Source of the DNA: Phytophthora quininea
Taxonomy: Eukaryota > Oomycota > Peronosporomycetes > Peronosporales > Peronosporaceae
Direction of reading: 5' to 3'
DNA length: 43,995 bases
NCBI GenBank assembly: GCA_011947345.1
Contig: JAAVTG010000571.1
Span: 1 to 43,995, forward strand
In this document: positions 21,030 through 32,362 of the stretch, one piece after another
Numbering within the stretch: position 1 is the stretch's first letter
Layout of the letters: each line of letters starts with the position of its first letter
Notes under the pieces: model-generated
Told to the model about the DNA's origin: nothing
What the model saw: the letters and a program-made list of their open reading frames with translations, nothing else
The model's database searches: none
Program-made: the position numbers and the translations under genes

Positions 21030-21844
21030 AGTGGACTCCTTCCAGAACTCTGTCCGTTTGATAAAAAGCCCATCCAACTACCGCACAAGCGTCTCTAGTA
21101 GAGCAGATCCGTTGTGTTCCCGGTAAGAAAACACTTTTCTCGGGTTGAGTGTCTCCTCTGATGCGTCATTATTCTCTTGCATAGGAATTGCGTTGACACC
21201 TGAATGCCGGGCAAACCGACAGGACCGTGGCTTCGAGGTGGTTTAGCTCGTCGAGGCAAAGTTCTCAAGTCAGCCACCTCGTTGCCACGTTCCGCAAGTT
21301 ATATTAGCGCACAGTATAATATACAATCTACATGTACTTGCACATGCCAGGCAATCCTGGCCATTCACCATAGAGTTAGCTAGTGTAGGCATAAGATCAG
21401 TCTTGGGATGGGTAGCCTCAACTCACATCTCCGATTCACTACCGCAAGGGTAGTAGCTTTGGACAGTACTGCCGCTGTAGCCAACTTAAGCTGTTCGTAT
21501 TGCTTCTCAGACTGCGTTCGTCTCTCCAATTGTAGTAGAGCGACGGACTTCCACACAGAGATTGCGTGTTATCCCTCTGGAGCTGTTCCAACTCAGCCGA
21601 CAATGTTTCCGTTGGATTATCAGCGCGTCCCGTTCGCTTCGTAACTTGTGGTCCGTCGATCGTCTTCCAAAGCTTTTCGGTTTGCTCGTACCTTCTCCAT
21701 TGCAGGTAGTTTTTGGCGGTATTCGGTAATGTGACTCTCCCTCGACCAGTTCTCTCCTCCTTGCAAAGGTAAAGACTCGAAGCATTCGTCCACAAACTTC
21801 TCTAAAGCGGCAAGCTCGATCGTGTCCACTTGGTTGTCGTCCAT
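21030..21844 (-). pseudogene. bZIP-START-like family, N-terminal fragment
   Basis: MDDNQVDTIELAALEKFVDE, starting at 21844, matches the start of the next gene at 23122 (IEAIELAAVKDFLDEYFEA). Basic and coiled-coil remains follow in other frames (TLSAELEQLQRDN; and VWKSVALLQLERR near 21550). About 300 unrelated bases (21110-21420) follow, then 21030-21110 resembles 22600-22660 of the neighbour (the linker before the START-like domain). Nothing of the START-like domain remains. The fragment looks like a tandem duplicate of the 22021-23122 gene that lost its 3' half and gained an insertion. Confidence 0.7.
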
Positions 21845-22020
21845 CTTATAGCTGGTCGTGTTTCGTTGTCGGAATGAGGAGCCGATCACGTGGTCTGGCG
21901 TTAATGATAACGATCCCTTGCGATACGTGGTTGTTCCCAGGACATAAGCCACAGCAACTGCATTATGCATTACCTTTTGTCTCTACGGCGCCAACACCAG
22001 CTACTGTAGCGATCCAAGTT

Positions 22021-23122
22021 TTAGTTATTCAATATACATTCAGTAGCACTTTGGTAACGCTTTCGCCATCTCGCGACTTCTTCTTCCCCAATCTTAGTGA
22101 CGACCTCCATGAAGCACCTCGTCGTTTCGTTACTAGTCTCTGCGGCTTGAATCGGCACCAAACGTGAGTAGCACGTGAGAGCTGTCGCATTCTGTTCGTC
22201 GACTGGTCGAACCACGAGCCATCCAGTTTCATCGGCGAGGAGGCCTTCAAACCTGCCCTGGGCTTTAAAGTGGCAACGCCACACAAACACAACGCGGCCG
22301 CCTTCTTTATATCTTCTGGCTGCGAAATAGCCAATAATTGCCATGCCGCCGCTCGCATCCACAGAAAAGTCGATAGAACACTTAGCAGCAGGTGTGTTTT
22401 CGGGGTCAGTAGTTCTCGCCTTGTACTGGTAGTTGCACACATCTGTGCTCTCGAGCATAAAGACCGACATGATGTCGGACGCATCTTCGAAGTCGAGAGG
22501 AGTTATGGTAATGCTTGCACTTTCGTAAAACGCGATTCCTTCGCGGATCTTTTGAACGGGTCGTACACCATGGCAGATGGAGATGGATGTTGGCGCCTCC
22601 AATGACTCTGTCGGTTTGAGCGAAAAGTGAATCCAACTCCCACACAAGCGTCGGCAAAAGTGATGATCGTGTGCTTTCTTCCTGGGGTAGTGGCATCTCT
22701 GGGTTGCGATTTACTTCCAGTAAGTTTTTCAAGCGAAGTATTTTGTTGGCCTGTGTTGTTGCTGCCACTTCGAGTCGTTGATGCTGTTCTTCAGACTGAA
22801 GTCGCAGCTTCCGTTGTCGTATAGCGGTCGTCTTCCACTGGCACACAGCAAAAGGTTCTTGCGGTCCTTCTTGCGCTAGCTGCAGTCTCCTTAACTTGGC
22901 CGACAGTTGGTCTACTTGCCGTCGCAGCGAATCCCGGTCATTGCGTTGCCGTCGGCGATATCTTTGGTGAAGGATTCTGCGCTTTTCCACCGCAATTTGC
23001 CTTGCGCGTTCTTTTCGAGAGGTTGCTGCTGCATCTTGGCAGGGTGTAGCCTCGAAATATTCGTCCAAGAAGTCTTTAACGGCTGCTAACTCAATCGCTT
23101 CAATCTGATCGATAGCGTGCAT
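22021..23122 (-). pseudogene. bZIP-START-like protein with one frame break
   Basis: The start at 23122 (MHAIDQIEAIELAAVKDFLD) leads to the basic region (HQRYRRRQRNDRDSLRRQ), a leucine-rich coil (VDQLSAKLRRLQLAQ), WKTTAIRQRKLRLQSEEQ and LVWELDSLFAQTDRV. Near 22560-22610 the frame shifts by one. The START-like domain follows without stops (FYESASITITPLDFEDA, ARRYKEGGRVVFVWR, DETGWLVVRP). The C-terminus, WRKRYQSATECILNN, departs from the family ending (M-x-LLL), which may reflect a further change near the stop. Confidence 0.8.
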
Positions 23123-23429
23123 CGGATGTTGCTTGGGGGAAATGGAAATGGAAGTGGCTTGGCAGTGAAGGTCAAATGCTGTGGAGGCGGGAAAGACACT
23201 CTACCTGGATTCAACCGGGAATCGCAGTACATGTATCGTTTTTATCACCGGTGAACTTCTCCACAGTTTGACTTCAGCACATTCTACAATACACCATGCT
23301 TCCGGTTTGTACAAGTGTATTTGTAGTTGACTCATTACAGACCGAACGTTGCCTTAACACCATCCAGTAAGCAGACCAGTTTACCCTTGCTTGCACAATG
23401 GACTGTATTGACATTTGAAACGCGCCACT
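23123..23429. other. Intergenic region
   Basis: This is the 5' flank of the gene ending at 22021 and the 3' flank of the gene starting at 24592. No gene or repeat is seen. Confidence 0.6.
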
Positions 23430-24592
23430 TTACGGGCGATCGAACAAAAGGTTCTCCAGCATATGCGTCATCTCCTTCGTTTCTTTCTCCAGCGTGTTCG
23501 ACAACATTTTGGTGAATCTGCCCGTTTTCTCAGACGAATCAGCGACGCCCACAGGCACCAATCGACTGTATAGCTCCATTCTCGTCGAGTTATTTGTTGG
23601 CAAAGACGCTTCAGCCGATGGTCGGATTACGATCCACGAGGTTTCATGCGAGTGGAACCCCTCAAACTCACCCCGTCCTTCGTACAGTGCACGACTGGCA
23701 AAAACTTGTCGATCTGTTTCTTTGTACCTTCTTCCGGCGAAATACAGCGCCAGCTGCGAGCAATCGTTTGGTCCAAAGTGATAGTCTGCATAATACTTCG
23801 CAGCCGAAGTGTTTTCAGGATCCTCCACGCCATCTAAAAACTCATACCCTTCCGCCTGCAATAATAGTAACGAGGAAACCGCGTCACAGGTTTTCTCAAA
23901 GGTAAATGGGAATACTGTGGCGTCCGCACTCTCCAGGATAGTAAGACCTGCTTCCTGCTTCCACTTTAAATTGTACCCCAGTGGGATCGACACTTTAAAC
24001 GCCGCTCCTTGCATCATCTCGTTTGTTTGAGCATAAACCGCGTCTAGTTCTCCAATGAACGTCTTCAGCACCGAGTCTCCATCAACTTTGGTACCCGAGC
24101 GTTGTTGGTTCAAGAGCAGTCGATCTGTCTGCTGACATGCCAGCAGCATGGCGTTCATCTGGTTGATCAATCTGGACCGATCCATCACTGCAGCTCGAAG
24201 TCGCTTCTGCTCCTCTTCAGCTTCGCTGCGTCGTTCCATCTGCCTCGTGGCGATGGCTTTCCACATACTTAAGGACAGATTGCCCGCCCTCTGAGCTCTA
24301 TTGTGGGCCTGCTTTCTTTGAATGTCTACGACTTTGGCTGATAGATCCTCTGCTTGTCTCCGTAAATTGAGTCTCTCCGTCTTGACTTTTGTCGGTATTT
24401 GAGTTTCCGTTGGGCTGCCTGGTCTCTCCGGAGCTGGCGACGGTCCTCTGTTGAAGCTTCTGGCGAAGCGAAGAGCAGCGCTGTCTCCATGTGGTGACTG
24501 TTTGGAGCTTGTGCTGGGTGGAGGGTCTCGTACTCCTCCAGGAGGCTGCTGAGGTCTGCCAGAAACGTCGCGTCAAGCTCGTCGGTCGCCAT
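23430..24592 (-). pseudogene. bZIP-START-like protein with one frame break
   Basis: The start at 24592 gives MATDELDATFLADLSSLLEE. The basic region begins AAQRKLKYRQK and is cut there: near 24385-24400 the frame shifts by one, in a run of A where the intact neighbour at 25949 has one more base. The rest of the basic region and coil is readable in the second frame, then WKAIATRQMERRSEAEEEQK and the START-like domain are open to 23430 (ILESADATVFPFTFEKTC, AGRRYKETDRQVFASRA, HETSWIVIRP), ending HMLENLLFDRP. It is very close to the intact gene at 25949 along its whole length. One base decides whether this is a gene, so it is a good candidate for a sequence error. Confidence 0.85.
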
Positions 24593-24709
24593 TTGTTCCG
24601 ATGGTCGCAAGTTCAGAAATGGAAGAGATCGGAATGTTGGTATGACTTGGGGTTTGTATGCAGACAACAAAAACATGTATTTGAGCCTAACGTTTTGGTA
24701 AAGCTTTCC

Positions 24710-25637
24710 CAGTAGCCGTGTCAGCTCTTAGTGTTTTCGATAACAGTTTAGTAAATCGACTCATTTTCTAGGCCAAGATGCCCAGAGCTGGCTGTATAGC
24801 TCTATTCGCGTCGGACCGTTCTTGGTCGAACCACAAACCACGCGAGTGAAAGCCTTCAAACTCGCCTTAACATTTGTAGAGCGCTCGGCACACGAAAACT
24901 TGACGGGTAGTTTTTTTCTGTACATGACAAGCTTTCCACTGTCACCTGGTTCGAATTGGTAGTCTGCCGTGCATTTCACGACGGGAGTATTCTCTGGATC
25001 CCCCGCTGCCGAAGATCTGACTCCCACCTGTGTATGTGTAGCACAAGCGAGGACACGGCATCACAAGCTAAGTTAAATGGAAACACTGTTGCGTCTGCGC
25101 CCAGTAAAAACGCAAGACCTTCTTCGTTTTTCCACTTCAAATGGCACCCCATCGGCGATGCTCCGACACAGTTCGCTTCACACATCACTTCATTTGATCG
25201 CTCTATCAGACTGGTGATATGCCAGCAGCATGACATTCATTTGATCAACCTCGATTTATCCATCACCGCAGCTCGAAGCCGTTTCTGCTCCTGTTCAGCT
25301 GCACTCCGTGCCTCGCAGTTTAATGGCCTTCCGCATGCTCAAAGACAAACTCTTTGCCTGTTTGGCTCTTCTTTCAGCCTGCTCGTTTTGGATGCCGACG
25401 AGTCTAGCTGACAGGCTTGCTTTTCAAAATGACACTATCAGCCTTGATCCTCTGTCGGTACTTGGTTCGCCGTTGAGCGGCCTGAGTTTTCTTTGTCATG
25501 CAGCGTCCTTGGTCATTATCTTGTTCTGTTTTCTTTATGGCGGGAAGGCTCCTCGGTGTTGGATACTGCTGTAGACACTCGTTCTCGTCCAGAAGGCGAC
25601 TTCTGTCCTCTAGAAACGTCGTATCATGCTTCTCCAT
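24710..25637 (-). pseudogene. bZIP-START-like family, decayed copy of the 25949 gene type
   Basis: Pieces read MEKHDTTFLEDRSRLLDENE (start 25637), then AAQRRTKYRQRIKADS, then LKWKNEEGLAFLLGADATV, then GDPENTPVVKCTADYQFEPG and RIELYSQL. They match the next gene almost word for word but are separated by deletions, including much of the coil and of the central START-like region. No intact frame exceeds about 90 codons. It is a clear pseudogene and marks an old tandem duplication. Confidence 0.85.
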
Positions 25638-25948
25638 TTTCTGGCCGCAAGTTTAGGAGTGACTAAAACAGTGAGTACTTGGATTTTGTATAACAGCCCA
25701 ACTTCAGAATCATGCTACGTCGTCAGTGAAACCAGGCAAACTCTTCTGGGTTACATTCTGTCGCAAGATGCATCGTCACGATCTTGTCGCTATCATCCAG
25801 TGGATACCGTTGAGTATGAGGCCCTCGTCGTTGTCGAGATCGTAATGCCATCCCGTGGTAATACCTGCAATCAAATTGGATAGCTCTCGTGCGCGAATCG
25901 CCTCATCCAGACTATGGTGTACTGTCTAGCTTGAATTTATTCCACTTG
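25638..25948. other. Intergenic region
   Basis: This separates the decayed copy ending its 5' side at 25637 from the stop of the intact gene at 25949. I see no gene or repeat in it. Confidence 0.6.
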
Positions 25949-27121
25949 TCACGGACGATCTAGTAAAAGGCTTTCCAGCGTCCGCGTCATCTCGTGGGTT
26001 TCTTTCTCCAATGTTTTCGACAAGAGTCGGGTAAATCGACTACTTTTCTCGGCTGAGACGTTTGTAGCTACAGGCACCAGTCGACTATACAACTCCATTC
26101 GAGTACAACTGCTACGTGTCGAGTTTTCATCAGACAACGGTCGAACGACAAACCACGTCGTTTCGTGCGAGTGGAAGCCTTCAAATTCTCCTTGGCCTTC
26201 GTAAAGTGCTCGACACGCGAAAACATAACGGTTTTCTTCTCTGTACCTCCGCGTCGCGAAAAACATGGCAAGCTTTCCGCTGTCGCCTGGTTCAAATTGG
26301 TAGTCTGCGGTGTATTTCACGGCAGAAGTATCCTCGGAGTCCCCTGCGATGTCAAACATGTAGCTATTTCCAGTGTACGAGAGCACGAGCGAAGCCACGG
26401 CGTCACAGGCTTTCTCAAATCTGAATGGAAATACTGTTGCGTCTGCGCTCTCAAAGAACGAGAGACCTTCTGCATGTTTCCACGTCACAGTGTACCCCAA
26501 AGGAGAAGACAAGACGAAGTTGGCTTCTCGTAGCACTTCGTCTGTCTGAGCGTAGACTGCGTCTAGTTCCTCCACAAATGTCTTCAGCGTGGCTTCACCG
26601 CCGACTTGGCCATTCAACACGCGTCTGTCGTTCGTTGTTCTATCAGTCTGCTGACACGCCAGCAGCATGGCGTTCATCTGGTTGATCAGTCTGGATCTAT
26701 CTATCACTGCAGCTCGAAGTCGCTTCTGCTCCTCTTCAGCTTCCCAGCGCCGTTCCATTTGTCTCGAGGCTATGGCCTTCCACATACTCAATGCCAAACC
26801 TCCAGCTCGTTGAGCTCTTCTTTTGGCCTGCTCATTTTGAATGTCGAAGACTTTGGCAGATAGATCCTCTGCTTGTTTTCTTAGACTGCTCCTCTCCGCC
26901 TTGACTTTCTGTCGGTATTTGAGTCGTCGCTGAGTTGCCTGAGTTTTCTTGTAGTCTTTATCGTCTTGTTTTGCTCGATCTTTGTTTTCTTGAGCAGGGA
27001 GGAACTCTTCGGTCTCTACCTGACGAGTAGAGATATCTAACGACGGATCTAGTGCTTCGTATCCCTCCAGGAGACAGCTGAGGTCAGCCAGAAGCGCTGA
27101 GTCAGACTTCTCGTCAGCCAT
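25949..27121 (-). CDS. bZIP-START-like protein, intact (390 aa)
   Basis: One clean frame from the ATG at 27121. Residues 1-24 are the acidic, leucine-rich opening (MADEKSDSALLADLSCLLEG). Residues 61-80 are the basic region (QATQRRLKYRQKVKAERSSL), with Gln where canonical bZIPs have Asn. Residues 80-105 form a short coil and 112-155 the WKAIASRQMERRWEAEEEQK helix. From about 178, FVEELDAVYAQTDEVLREAN leads into the START-like domain (222-350): ESADATVFPFRFEKACD, ATRRYREENRYVFACRALYE, HETTWFVVRP. The tail MTRTLESLLLDRP is a family mark. A nuclear regulator binding a hydrophobic ligand is an inference. It is divergent with the gene at 27219 (97 bp apart) and is the likely parent of the copies at 23430 and 24710. 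Confidence 0.9.
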   Translation of the reverse strand: MADEKSDSALLADLSCLLEGYEALDPSLDISTRQVETEEFLPAQENKDRAKQDDKDYKKTQATQRRLKYRQKVKAERSSLRKQAEDLSAKVFDIQNEQAKRRAQRAGGLALSMWKAIASRQMERRWEAEEEQKRLRAAVIDRSRLINQMNAMLLACQQTDRTTNDRRVLNGQVGGEATLKTFVEELDAVYAQTDEVLREANFVLSSPLGYTVTWKHAEGLSFFESADATVFPFRFEKACDAVASLVLSYTGNSYMFDIAGDSEDTSAVKYTADYQFEPGDSGKLAMFFATRRYREENRYVFACRALYEGQGEFEGFHSHETTWFVVRPLSDENSTRSSCTRMELYSRLVPVATNVSAEKSSRFTRLLSKTLEKETHEMTRTLESLLLDRP

Positions 27122-27218
27122 TTTTCCTATATCGCAATAAAAATGTAAAGTTGTTCATATTTTTGTATCGGAGACCGATCCCTAAAGCCAGATTATAATA
27201 ATTTTCAGTGCAGCAACA
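27122..27218. promoter_or_regulatory. 97-bp divergent promoter region
   Basis: Only 97 AT-rich bases separate the starts of the minus-strand gene (27121) and the plus-strand gene (27219). Both core promoters must lie here or inside the genes. I see no clear Inr. Confidence 0.5.
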
Positions 27219-28473
27219 ATGACGAAAGGCGTTGACGACGACGCCTTCTTAGCTGGAGTGACGGAGTTCCTCAACGAATATACGGTTCCCGTGGATATCG
27301 ACGACTTCGGAGAGCAGCATGCAACGACCGAAGGCCAAGAATTGCTGTGTTCCAGCCTCCAACTCGCTGCAGAGACCGAGACTTTGCTTTCGACTTGTTC
27401 AACTGCCACGTCAGCGCTCAAGAAAATGACTGGAAGTCAACGTAAACGGCACAACGAGAACGCCGCCAAGAGGAGACGCAAGTACGTCACCAAGCTGAAA
27501 GAAGAGAAGCTGGTATTGAAGCAGCAGGAGAAGGAGCTGATGCTGGAGATTCAGAACCTGCAGGCCAAGCGCAGCCATGAGCAGCGCTTTGGTGTCCAGT
27601 CTCACCAGTTTCCAGTGTGGAGAGCAATTGCAGTGCGCCAGATGCAAGCGAGAATCGCTGCGGAGAAAGAGCGACGTCGCTTGCTGAGTGAAGTGGCGAA
27701 TCGCAAAGCTTCGATCCAGAAGTTGGGGAAGTTGATCCAAGAGCAGTTGCGTAGACCGGATGAGAATCCCGTTGCGCTAACGACGTTGTTGAGCTCGCAC
27801 GATATTGCAGAGTTTGAGAGGTTTCTAGAGGAAATGGATGGCACCTATCTAGGCACAGACAAAACATTGAAGTCTTGGAAACTGCAGGAACCGTGCGAAT
27901 CAGCGTACTGCCAGCACCGACGAAAAGTGAGGGTGGAATTGATACCTTTGAGAGGCTAGAAGTTCAATTGATTCCTTTCGAGTTCAAGCCGACGTCTGAC
28001 GCGATGTGGAGATCGATGCAGCTACATCATCGACGGAAGAATCACCAACACTACCTGGGCGTGTTTGATCCAGAGAGTACGATTGCTGTCAAGTTTCATG
28101 TCGTTGGTCACGGCCCAAGTGGATGTTCTGTAAGCATGCTGGTTCACATGGTGTTACGAAGATATCAGGAAAGGGATAGAATGATTATTGTTTGGCGAGC
28201 AAACACCACTGGAGAAGGAGTGTTTAGCCATTTACAGGCTGACGAAACTGGATGGACAATAGTGACCCGCAACGACCAAAACACAGCGTCCGGTAGCATG
28301 GCCATGCCTACTACCTCACGAACGATCATCCACTTCACTCCTTTTTCACTACGAATTCATCAGGAAGCGCCAAAGAAGTGGATGAGTTCTCGAAACTGGC
28401 AGGAATTACAGGCGCCGAAGATGGCTTAGAGGTGGTGCGTATGATGGAGTCGCTCTTGTTAGGAAGTGCGTAA
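27219..28473 (+). pseudogene. bZIP-START-like protein with two frame breaks
   Basis: The start at 27219 gives MTKGVDDDAFLAGVTEFLNE. The basic region is NAAKRRRKYVTKLKEEKLVL, followed by a good coil (KQQEKELMLEIQNLQAK) and WRAIAVRQMQARIAAEKERR. The frame shifts near 27870 after TYLGTDKTLK. The START-like domain then reads cleanly (FERLEVQLIPFEFKPTSDAM, LRRYQERDRMIIVWRA, DETGWTIV) until a second shift near 28350. The last block ends VVRMMESLLLGSA at 28473. Both breaks can be explained by one lost base. This member is the head-to-head partner of the intact gene at 25949 but belongs to a different subgroup, so the pair did not arise by simple inversion of one gene. Confidence 0.82.
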
Positions 28474-28529
28474 AGCGCATGAAGGAGAATATACCATAAG
28501 TGACGTCATGTAATCTAGCTCTCTCACCT

Positions 28530-29189
28530 TAGTGCCAGATTTTCTAGCCGTCGCATCATTTTTTCCTAACGGGCTCCACGATATCACTAGCTCCATACAA
28601 AGCGGCCATACGTGCCTTCCTGGTCGAGATGAACCACGTTCCTGGAAATTATCAGAGAGCGTTCATTGCACAGAGTATCTTCGATACCAAAAACCTTTAA
28701 TGGCTGAAGCATTCCAACTTCTCTCGGAAGAAGCAGCCGTCTCTCAGTTGTCATTGATCGTGACGCCCCACATTTCTTCAGGTTCTGGCAGAAGTAAACT
28801 AAAGTTGTGTATCAAATCCAGTTGACTCTTAACGGCCGCTTGGAGTTGACTTCGTAACTTTTCCGCTAGTTGGCGCTTCTCTTTTCGCGTGTTGCTACAA
28901 TCTTCCACGCTACCAAAGCCATCCGTTCAGGTTTATGGTGTTTTTGTAGAGCTAGGAGTCGATTCAATTGAAGCGATAGTTCGAATTCTTGTTGTTTCAG
29001 CTGTCGTCGCTCTTCCTTCACTCGTTGGCGGTACTTTGTCCTTCTCTTGGTAGCCTGCATGAGCCGGGTTTTGCGTCGTGCTTCTCCTGGGCTGTCATCT
29101 TCCGCACTTGCTAATGCAGACGCCTTGTATTCGTCAAGAAAGGCTGTTAATGCCAAGAAGGTAGCATCCAGCTTCTCGTCTTCGGCCAT
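28530..29189 (-). pseudogene. bZIP-START-like family, copy with START-like domain deleted
   Basis: The start at 29189 gives MAEDEKLDATFLALTAFLDE, then a basic region (QATKRRTKYRQRVKEERRQL), a coil and AWKIVATRE. The frame breaks near 28870; the remaining helix (LAEKLRSQLQAAVKSQLDLI) is in the second frame and ends in a stop. Only a few bases of the START-like region are left before a tail that reads MMRRLENLALR. The order suggests an internal deletion of about 500 bases. As written, only the basic and coil part could be made. Confidence 0.75.
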
Positions 29190-29442
29190 CCCTCGATTGT
29201 TGAAATGTCGGGCTTTTTCTTTGCGAAATGAAGTCCTACCGCCCCCTGGAAACGTGGCGTGACAACTCAAGTTAACCCACGTCATCGCCAACCGGACCTC
29301 GAGCAAAAACAGTCCAACTCAATCCTTGATACGCTGCTGCCTTCGCTGTTCGCTTCATGTTTTTTGTTCTCTGTGTAATCCAAAATCCAAACCAAATATT
29401 GACCGAGTGAATATGTAGACGCCAGATCCTGTCATGCTCGCC

Positions 29443-30740
29443 TTATGAGGAGGCCAACAACAGACGCTCCATCATTCGTGTCATCTCCTTGACTTCTTCT
29501 TCGCCTGATTTAATGAGAAGCATATTGAAACGATCAGCACGTCCTAGGTCACCCGATACCCCATCGAGAGTGGCTGGCACCACTCGCACGTAGCTCTCTA
29601 TCACCGACGCGGGCTTGCCATTCGATTTTGAGCTCACGGGCCAATCAAAGGGCCGAACCACAGCCCACCCCGTCTCATCAGCATTACAGCCAGCAAACTC
29701 GTCTTGACCTTCCGTCAGCGTGCGCCAAACAAACACCACGCGACTAGGCTCATTGTATCTCCTGGATGCAGTGTATCCCACAAGAAGCGTGTCGTTTCCT
29801 GCTTGATCTCGGAAGTGTATGTTGTACTTGGCAGCCACTGTATTCTCCGGATCGTCAATGGCTCCGTCGCATCGGATCATCCCTTGGTCCGACAGCATCA
29901 TCGTAGAAAAAGCTTCCGCTGCTTGTCCATAATCGAACGGAATGACCGTCGAATCTGCGCTTTCAAGGTACTCGACGCCTTGCTTTACTGTCCTCTTTGG
30001 ACTGTACGCCATCGACGTCGACACTTTGAACTCCACGTCGTGGAAAACGTTGTCTGTTTGGGCGTACAAACCATTCAACTCTTTCAAATAATTCTTGATC
30101 ACTGCAGAGCCGTCGGATTTATCGCTACCCAAAGTTGGGGGTGGTTGTCCACACACAAGGGTGGCTTTCGTATTAACGCCTTCATCTGGTGGACTAACCT
30201 TGCTCGGTTAATCACCGCAGCTCGTAGAGATTTCTGCAATTGTTCCACTTCCTGACGTTTCTCCATCTGCCGCTTGGCGATTGCTCGCCACACACTCAGC
30301 GCCATGGAATCCGCGGCTTTCTTCTGGTTTTCGGTATTTGCAGCCTCCAGTTGACTCAGTTTCGTCGATAACTCCTGCTCTTGCTGCAGCAAAAGCTGTT
30401 TCTCGTCTTTGAGGCGTTGGCGATATCGATTTCTTCGGTTAGCAGCTAGAAGGCTCTGGATTCCTCGCTTTTTGGATCCGGAACAATTTCGTGTCGACAG
30501 TTTGTCTTCGACATTTGTGTCTGGTTCCGACAGAGTCTTTGCCGTCTTTGGCGGCTCCAACGTCGAGAGTAAATTCTCGGTCTCTGATAAAAGCTGGTTG
30601 CTGATAAGCAGCAGATCGTTGTCTCTTGTGCGTTCTTGGGTGTGTATCTCCTCTTCGGACGTACTGGACGCTTCGCTGCCGCCTAGGAAGGCTCGTAGCT
30701 CCGCGAGAAACGCGTCGTCGGCCTGCCGCCCATTCGCCAT
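29443..30740 (-). pseudogene. bZIP-START-like protein with one frame break; canonical bZIP Asn present
   Basis: The start at 30740 (MANGRQADDAFLAELRAFLG) was chosen over an upstream ATG by family alignment. The basic region, AANRRNRYRQRLKDEKQLLL, is the only one in the window that keeps the N-x7-R spacing of true bZIPs. A long coil (QQEQELSTKLSQLEAAN) and VWRAIAKRQMEKRQEVEQLQ follow. Near 30115-30155, in a run of C, the frame shifts once. The START-like domain is open from there to 29443 (EYLESADSTVIPFDYGQAA, ASRRYNEPSRVVFVWR, DETGWAVV), ending MTRMMERLLLASS. Everything needed is present apart from that single break. Confidence 0.85.
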
Positions 30741-30850
30741 CAGAAACACTATCAAAATTCATACTTTTTGGAGTACCCTGGCTTTATATACATACATGTA
30801 TTACAATGCAATACCAGTACCAATAATAAAAATGGGCATGGGCATTTACA

Positions 30851-32098
30851 TTAGTTGGGGAAACCAAGCAGCAAACTATCTAACGTTCTGGTCATCTCCT
30901 TGACTTCTTGCTCTCCAGATTTCAGGACCGTCTTGGTGAATTCGTCATCTTGATCATTCCTCACACACGACGGTACAATACGAGTGTAGATCTCTCCAAC
31001 AGTGCATGGACTGTTTTCCGAATCAAAGCTTGCAGTGTGTGACGGTCGAACCACAACCCAATTAGTTTCGTCCGAGTACAGTCCGGCAAATTGACCTTGA
31101 CCTTCCATGACCAACCTCCAGACAAACACCACTCTGTCATTCTCCTCGTATCTCCTGATTGCCGAATGCGCCCAGAAAGGAACAAGCTCGCCGGACTGAC
31201 AGCAATAATTGATGTTGTACCGTACCGCCACAGTGTTCTCCGGATTCGAGACTGCTTCGTAGCGGATACCATCGAAATCGGACAGCAATATCGAAGCCAT
31301 GGCGTCGGCAGCCTTGTCGCAGGTGAACGGAATCACTGCTGCACTTGAACTTTCAAAGTACGCGAAGGCTCCATCCACTTTTCGCTCAGGGTTGAACTCG
31401 ATCGCCGTGGACATTTTAAAGTCCAAATCGCTATAAAACCGGTTCATTTGTGAATACGAGGGATCCAGTTGTGCCAGCAACGTATCCAGCAATGCAGCTC
31501 CTTCAAACTTCGACCACGACCACTCCATACTACACGATGCCAAGCTGACACTTAGCTTGCCCAGCGGTCGTTCCACCAGCGCCTTCATCTGCTGAATAAG
31601 TTTGGCTCGACTGGCCACGGCTGCCCTCAATTGCTTTTGCTGGTGCTCCGCCTCCGTCCGCATCTCAAACTGCCGCTTGGCAATAGCTCTCCACGCACTG
31701 AGCAGCATTGTTTCGTGCGTAATCGTGCCCATTTTTGTCTGTAGTCGGCGCAACTGCGCCGATAGCTCAACTTCCTGCTTCGCCAACGACTCCTTCTCTC
31801 TGCTCAGCTTCTGTCGGTGCCTCGCCCTTCGCTTCCTCGCCAGTTGGTTCCGTAGCTTCTGACGTTGATCCAACGATAGATTATCGCCAGTATTCTTCTT
31901 GGTCGTCACTCTTTGCGGACCTTCGTCCGCAGCGTTGTGGTCGTCGTCGCTGGACTCGGCCAGAAAGAGCTTGTCGGTCAGATCTTCATTTCCAGTACCC
32001 GCGCTCGTTTTCGTCTCCTCTGTAGCGGTGCTAGACTCGTCGAGTTCGTCCAAGAAGGCCGATACGTTCGCCAGGAACAGCTCGTCGCCCTCGACCAT
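30851..32098 (-). CDS. bZIP-START-like protein, intact (415 aa)
   Basis: The frame is open from 32128, but the start is placed at 32098 (MVEGDELFLANVSAFLDELD) because all relatives begin this way and the shared upstream block lies just before it. Residues 28-70 are a polar, acidic linker. The basic region is 86-105 (LARKRRARHRQKLSREKESL; Lys at the Asn position), the coil 106-125, SAWRAIAKRQFEMRTEAEHQ near 135, and the START-like domain runs from about 195 to 400 with YFESSSAAVIPFTCDKAAD, AIRRYEENDRVVFVWRL and DETNWVVVRP. The tail is MTRTLDSLLLGFPN. One difference: the usual YAQTD before the START-like domain is YSQMN. It is the first of four intact copies sharing the upstream block. Confidence 0.9.
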   Translation of the reverse strand: MVEGDELFLANVSAFLDELDESSTATEETKTSAGTGNEDLTDKLFLAESSDDDHNAADEGPQRVTTKKNTGDNLSLDQRQKLRNQLARKRRARHRQKLSREKESLAKQEVELSAQLRRLQTKMGTITHETMLLSAWRAIAKRQFEMRTEAEHQQKQLRAAVASRAKLIQQMKALVERPLGKLSVSLASCSMEWSWSKFEGAALLDTLLAQLDPSYSQMNRFYSDLDFKMSTAIEFNPERKVDGAFAYFESSSAAVIPFTCDKAADAMASILLSDFDGIRYEAVSNPENTVAVRYNINYCCQSGELVPFWAHSAIRRYEENDRVVFVWRLVMEGQGQFAGLYSDETNWVVVRPSHTASFDSENSPCTVGEIYTRIVPSCVRNDQDDEFTKTVLKSGEQEVKEMTRTLDSLLLGFPN

Positions 32099-32126
32099 CG
32101 CTGCGAAATGAAAACTAAAGACGCTC

Positions 32127-32156
32127 AAATATCCAGTCCCAGAGTAGAAACAGACG
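32127..32156 (-). promoter_or_regulatory. Shared upstream block, copy 1
   Basis: On the coding strand, cgtctgtttct is followed by ggactggatattt; the second part lies 29 bases before the start at 32098. The same order occurs before 35339 and 39696, and the ggatattt part before 33907. It is a candidate core promoter or simply shared by descent. Confidence 0.5.
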
Positions 32157-32362
32157 ACGCCAACACATCTGTGCCGGGTCCTCCATGATCAGTCCATGCG
32201 ATCGTCTCCAGCAAGCCTGGACTCTCCTTCATCTTCTTAACCAACCTCCCTTTCGTTCTGATGCAGCAGCTACATGTAAGCAAGGCCAAACGTGTAGCTT
32301 GTCATTGTCACCGAAACGTTATCACACACGCACGAATGGAGATCACGTGTTGCCTCCATTGA